A stretch of DNA of 61,521 nt, from NCBI GenBank assembly GCA_013298865.1, contig JAAFJL010000008.1:1-61521 (forward strand), given 5' to 3'. Shown here in pieces: positions 58,120-61,521 of the stretch. A program made the translations under genes and the position numbers. Origin of the DNA: Cytophagales bacterium (GTDB taxonomy: Bacteria; Bacteroidota; Bacteroidia; Cytophagales; Spirosomataceae). The notes beneath the pieces are model-generated. The model had not been told where the DNA came from, did no database searches, and saw only the letters and a program-made list of their open reading frames with translations. Positions within the stretch are counted from its first letter, which is position 1. The number at the start of each line of letters is the position of its first letter.

Positions 58120-61100
58120 CTATTTCTCAACAACCAAATGCTTACCTACGCTTTTTTCTTTCTTGGAAATTCTGAGTAAATATTTACCTTGAGGAAGATT
58201 TTTTGTCCAATATTTCCCTTCATCGTCTTGGGTTAAATTATACTCAACTCCCAGATTATCAAATAGTTGTATTTGGGCATTCTTTAAATCGTTTGGCAAA
58301 TCAATTTTAAAACTTCCATTCGATGGATTTGGGTAAACTGAAACTCCAGATGGATCTATGTAATTTTCTGTCGCTAAAGGGATTTCTATTTTTACTTCTA
58401 TAGCTCCCGATTGTTTTACGCATCCGTCTAATGTAACCGTCACTTCATATTTCCCTCCTTCTTTGGCTTCGTAAACCGAAGATTTTGCTCCGTCAATAAT
58501 TTTGGCATCTTTAGACCATTGGTATTGATAACCTGTTCCGACACTTGCATTCAATTTTACAGTTCCTGGTTGATAAACAATCCCTGTAACTTCTGGTGTA
58601 ACCATAGCATCAGGTAGAGGCTTTATCTTGATTTTTGCTTCGGTAGAATAGATTTTACACCTTGCCTTAGACAATAATGCACGATATGTACCCGATTCTT
58701 TTGCTTGAAAAAGCCCGTAAGGACTATCTGGAATTACTTTTCCATCTTTTTCCCAAGCATAATTAATACCTGTTCCTACGGGAGCTTTTAAATCTATAGT
58801 TTTTGCCCCACAAGTTGTTGAATCTGCAATATTGAGCTTAGTGGGAACTATATCTGTATTTACAACAATAGTATTTGAATACCTTGCACAACCATCTTTT
58901 CTGATGAAAACTCTGTATCGTCCTTCAGTTTTTGTTTTGAGATTTTGGGTAAATGCTGCAAGTGGTTTTTCATTAATCTCCCATTTGTATAAATGTGTAA
59001 CAGGATTATCAGACACTAATTCAACCAAATCTTGCCCACAATAAGAAACGGTGTCGGTATTTGGCAAAAGTTTTTCACCGAGTTTGATAATGTTAACGTC
59101 TATTGGGTCTGATGCACCAGTGCATTTGTCTGATGTCAACTTTAAAACATATTTCCCTGTTTCAATAACATCTGCTTTTAACCGATAGCCATCAAAATTT
59201 TGGTTTAAAACAACTACTTCTTTACCCTCTTTTTCCCATTGAAGTTTTGCATTTTTATAAGTAAAAAATCTATCAAACTCATTTTGTGGTTGCTTGTTTG
59301 AATATCCAGAAATTGTAACTCCAAAACCATCACATGAAGTATTATTACTTGTTTCAAGAATTGGATTAAACTTCCCAAAAGTTAAACTTATCGGTGGTGC
59401 TGCGACTACACATCCATCTTTATAAACTATTTGTTCTGTATAGGTATCAGAAGATTTAGCAAAGATTGATTTAGGAACATTTGATTTTGAAATTATTTGA
59501 TTATTCTTTTTCCACTCATGGGTAAAAGGCCCTAACTCATTAAAAGAATATAGCGACGTTCCCAATAATATCGAATCCTGACAAGTTGATGTCTTCACGG
59601 TCTGAGTCGTGAGATTATTATTACCTATAATGTTTAGTGTATCTGATTCAACTGTACAAATCAAGGTATCAGACTTATACACTTTTTGTTGATAACTGTA
59701 CTTTCCAGTTTGATAGGTATATAAAAATTTATAACTGTAAGGAACATAAGTACCGTCTTTGTACCAATTATTATTGAAATTGTATTTATTATATTCAAAA
59801 AAATCTTCCAATCCATTAACATACAGCGTATTTTCTTTTCCCTGACAAGTAGTTGTAGGGGTTATTAGATTGACCTTAGTTTTAACTTTATCACTAAAAT
59901 TCACTTTAATTAAATTAGAAATTCCGTTACATGAAGAGCCTTTTGAAATTTTTAGGCTGTAAATACCAGAGGTCATAGGGATAAATGAGGATAAATTTGC
60001 ATTCGGAACATCAACTCCATCTTTTTGCCATTGGTATTGAAAACCTTCATGATAATATGAAGAATATAAAGCCTCTGGTCTCTGTGCTTTACATAAATTG
60101 AGTTCATTCAAACCAGAGTAAGTTCTAATGGATAAAGGAATATTGTTGTCGATATTTATTTTTATTAATGCCGAACTTACACTCGTACAATTTTCTATTG
60201 AAGTCTTGAGGCTGTAAACACCTGATTCTTTTGGAGAAAAAACTTTAGATTTTGCATCTGCAATTAACTGTCCGTCTTTGTACCAGCTGTATTCTACTTT
60301 ATTAACATAAGACTGATAATAATCATAAGGACTATTTGCAGTTAATGAAACTACATCATTTTTACAAACAGAATTTATTCCATTTGAGGAAATATAAGGC
60401 TGAAATATTTCTCCAATTTTTATATTTTCTCCTCCAGTCAAATACGAACAACCATTGGTTTTTGAGTATTTCAACGACACATATCCAGATTTATCAAAAG
60501 CAAATGTTGGGTTTGTTGCATTGGGGATTTCTTTTCCATCAAGAAGCCACTGTAATAATAATTGTTCCGAGGGCAAAGAAGCATTGTAAGTAATTTTTCC
60601 TGAACAGACTTGGTTTACACTTTCTACTCTTGAAACAAAGATGTTTGTGTAATTATTTCCCTTCACTACGAAAGTTCTAAAATCTGAAGTTTCAGTTTGA
60701 AATTTTCCATCGGTAGTTCTGATAAAAAAGCCAAAAGCCTCTTCGTTTTGATAACTGTAAGGTATCGTAATTTTAATTGGACTACTTGTTCCTGAACCGA
60801 CCTTGACAGGATAGTAAACATTAGAATTTACAAAAAAGACCTCGTAAACAGTACCAGCAGGCATATCTGCCGACGTGAAAGGTACGTCGTAGGTACTCTG
60901 AGGGCATAATCGGATTTCTTTGTTCAAGGGAACTAATTTCACACCCTGACAATATTTTTTGTTTAAATCAATGTCAAGGTCAAGGTTTGTCAGACAACTA
61001 TTCTGGGTAGCTCTGATATTAAACTTACCACTGGTATTCATGTCAAGAGCTTTCAAATCGAAATAAGGAACTTGAAAAGATGTTGATGTAACCTTTTTTG

Positions 61101-61521
61101 TAGGCGATTGTAGAAGCAAACCAGTTGTGTTTGAGTAAGTGGCAAATGTAGAATCTGAGTCGTAGGTTCTAAATTTTATTACAGAAATATCATCACAATT
61201 GACATGATAAGGTTGCAGTCCAACAGGTTTGAATACTGAAACAAAAATAGCCGTTCTGTAATTACACCCATTCTGACCTTTCCCTACTACTTCAAAATTA
61301 CCAGAAGTTTCAAATTTCTTAATTTTGATTGACTGTCCAGTACCTTTAAAGTTTCGAGGACCAAACCATTGAAAAGACTCAATCCCAGCAATATTGGTAG
61401 CAGAAATTTTAATTGAATCGCCCCAACAAGTAATATTGGGAACATTAGGATTAAGATTTTTTTGTTCTAACCCAAACCCAGTGCCTTGTACGCTATTACT
61501 TTTGAAAACACAAAGATTTTC
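58120..61521 (-). CDS. giant Ig-repeat protein with T9SS type A sorting domain (5' part outside window)
   Basis: A minus-strand frame is open from the stop at 58120 to the right edge, giving 1133 residues with the N-terminus missing. A TTG codon at 61119 is not the gene start, since reading continues into the edge with the same composition. The chain is a string of Ig/PKD-like repeats, each with a Y-x-W-x-K-D/N pattern (YQWQKDGVDVPNANLSSF, YAWEKDGKVIPDSP and YQWSKDAKIIDGAKSS are examples) and a cysteine pair. The C-terminus is a type A sorting domain: VSVYPNPSNGSFKIDL, then LPQGKYLLRI and a final HLVVEK. It should be exported by T9SS and attached to the surface. The ligand is unknown. Confidence 0.88.
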   Translation of the reverse strand, partial: ENLCVFKSNSVQGTGFGLEQKNLNPNVPNITCWGDSIKISATNIAGIESFQWFGPRNFKGTGQSIKIKKFETSGNFEVVGKGQNGCNYRTAIFVSVFKPVGLQPYHVNCDDISVIKFRTYDSDSTFATYSNTTGLLLQSPTKKVTSTSFQVPYFDLKALDMNTSGKFNIRATQNSCLTNLDLDIDLNKKYCQGVKLVPLNKEIRLCPQSTYDVPFTSADMPAGTVYEVFFVNSNVYYPVKVGSGTSSPIKITIPYSYQNEEAFGFFIRTTDGKFQTETSDFRTFVVKGNNYTNIFVSRVESVNQVCSGKITYNASLPSEQLLLQWLLDGKEIPNATNPTFAFDKSGYVSLKYSKTNGCSYLTGGENIKIGEIFQPYISSNGINSVCKNDVVSLTANSPYDYYQSYVNKVEYSWYKDGQLIADAKSKVFSPKESGVYSLKTSIENCTSVSSALIKINIDNNIPLSIRTYSGLNELNLCKAQRPEALYSSYYHEGFQYQWQKDGVDVPNANLSSFIPMTSGIYSLKISKGSSCNGISNLIKVNFSDKVKTKVNLITPTTTCQGKENTLYVNGLEDFFEYNKYNFNNNWYKDGTYVPYSYKFLYTYQTGKYSYQQKVYKSDTLICTVESDTLNIIGNNNLTTQTVKTSTCQDSILLGTSLYSFNELGPFTHEWKKNNQIISKSNVPKSIFAKSSDTYTEQIVYKDGCVVAAPPISLTFGKFNPILETSNNTSCDGFGVTISGYSNKQPQNEFDRFFTYKNAKLQWEKEGKEVVVLNQNFDGYRLKADVIETGKYVLKLTSDKCTGASDPIDVNIIKLGEKLLPNTDTVSYCGQDLVELVSDNPVTHLYKWEINEKPLAAFTQNLKTKTEGRYRVFIRKDGCARYSNTIVVNTDIVPTKLNIADSTTCGAKTIDLKAPVGTGINYAWEKDGKVIPDSPYGLFQAKESGTYRALLSKARCKIYSTEAKIKIKPLPDAMVTPEVTGIVYQPGTVKLNASVGTGYQYQWSKDAKIIDGAKSSVYEAKEGGKYEVTVTLDGCVKQSGAIEVKIEIPLATENYIDPSGVSVYPNPSNGSFKIDLPNDLKNAQIQLFDNLGVEYNLTQDDEGKYWTKNLPQGKYLLRISKKEKSVGKHLVVEK

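Noticed and set aside
61117..61119. TTG as the start of the Ig-repeat protein
   Set aside because: The frame stays open to the window edge and translates into similar Ig-like sequence, so the gene is 5'-truncated by the window.

Overview
The window is AT-rich chromosomal DNA from a Bacteroidota bacterium, most likely of the order Cytophagales (lineage is inference, no marker gene was compared). Support: a C-terminal type IX secretion sorting domain, an Oar-type TonB-dependent receptor, a DUF5686/CarboxypepD-reg protein, a LytS-type kinase, the divergent LuxC-type acyl-CoA reductase/ferredoxin pair, a maltose phosphorylase locus, weak Shine-Dalgarno sites and several TAnnTTTG (-7) promoter-like elements. 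No rRNA, tRNA, CRISPR array or prophage was found.

Layout. 1-5.3 kb: the 5' end of an IS3-like transposase at the left edge, a TruC-like pseudouridine synthase whose stop codon lies in the probable insertion-sequence end, a secreted PIG-L deacetylase, an IPT/TIG lipoprotein and a DUF2461 protein. 5.4-9.1 kb: trpS, PAP2 phosphatase, DUF2147 protein, acyl-CoA reductase, ferredoxin. 9.4-15.5 kb: outer-membrane porin-like barrel plus ammonium transporter, then a large TonB-dependent receptor. 15.6-17.2 kb: a PAAR protein with a C-terminal M91-type zinc protease and an adjacent lipoprotein, which read as a secreted effector and its candidate immunity protein. 17.3-25.2 kb: DUF5686 protein, two esterases, an ATP-grasp ligase, a DUF1460 amidase-like protein and a sugar transporter. 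25.3-33.0 kb: a maltodextrin locus with two divergent GH13 enzymes, beta-phosphoglucomutase, GH65 maltose phosphorylase and a CBM20-like lipoprotein. 33.1-38.3 kb: HopJ-family protein, a 1080-residue WGR protein and a SWIM zinc-finger protein. 38.3-48.2 kb: a secreted VOC / dehydrogenase / DUF1838 operon that also encodes an overlooked 39-residue membrane protein, an alpha/beta hydrolase lacking its serine, an amidohydrolase, a Rieske lipoprotein, MenE-like ligase and an XRE-S24 regulator. 48.4-61.5 kb: aldehyde dehydrogenase, an outer-membrane gluzincin/propeller/barrel protein, an orphan LytS-type kinase, a folD-sirtuin-CoA-transferase operon, a eukaryote-like sphingolipid desaturase, and a giant Ig-repeat T9SS cargo running off the right edge.

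How the genes work together. The maltose locus is the clearest pathway: surface binding lipoprotein and GH13 enzymes produce maltose, the MFS protein imports it, GH65 phosphorolyses it to glucose and beta-glucose 1-phosphate, and PgmB converts the latter to glucose 6-phosphate. SusC/SusD partners are not in the window.

The most unusual non-coding signal is a set of about ten intergenic arrays, each built from its own short word repeated in both orientations, and each beginning within about 2-30 nt of a stop codon. They explain two false N-terminal extensions of reading frames and may be 3'-end elements of a type I cannot assign.
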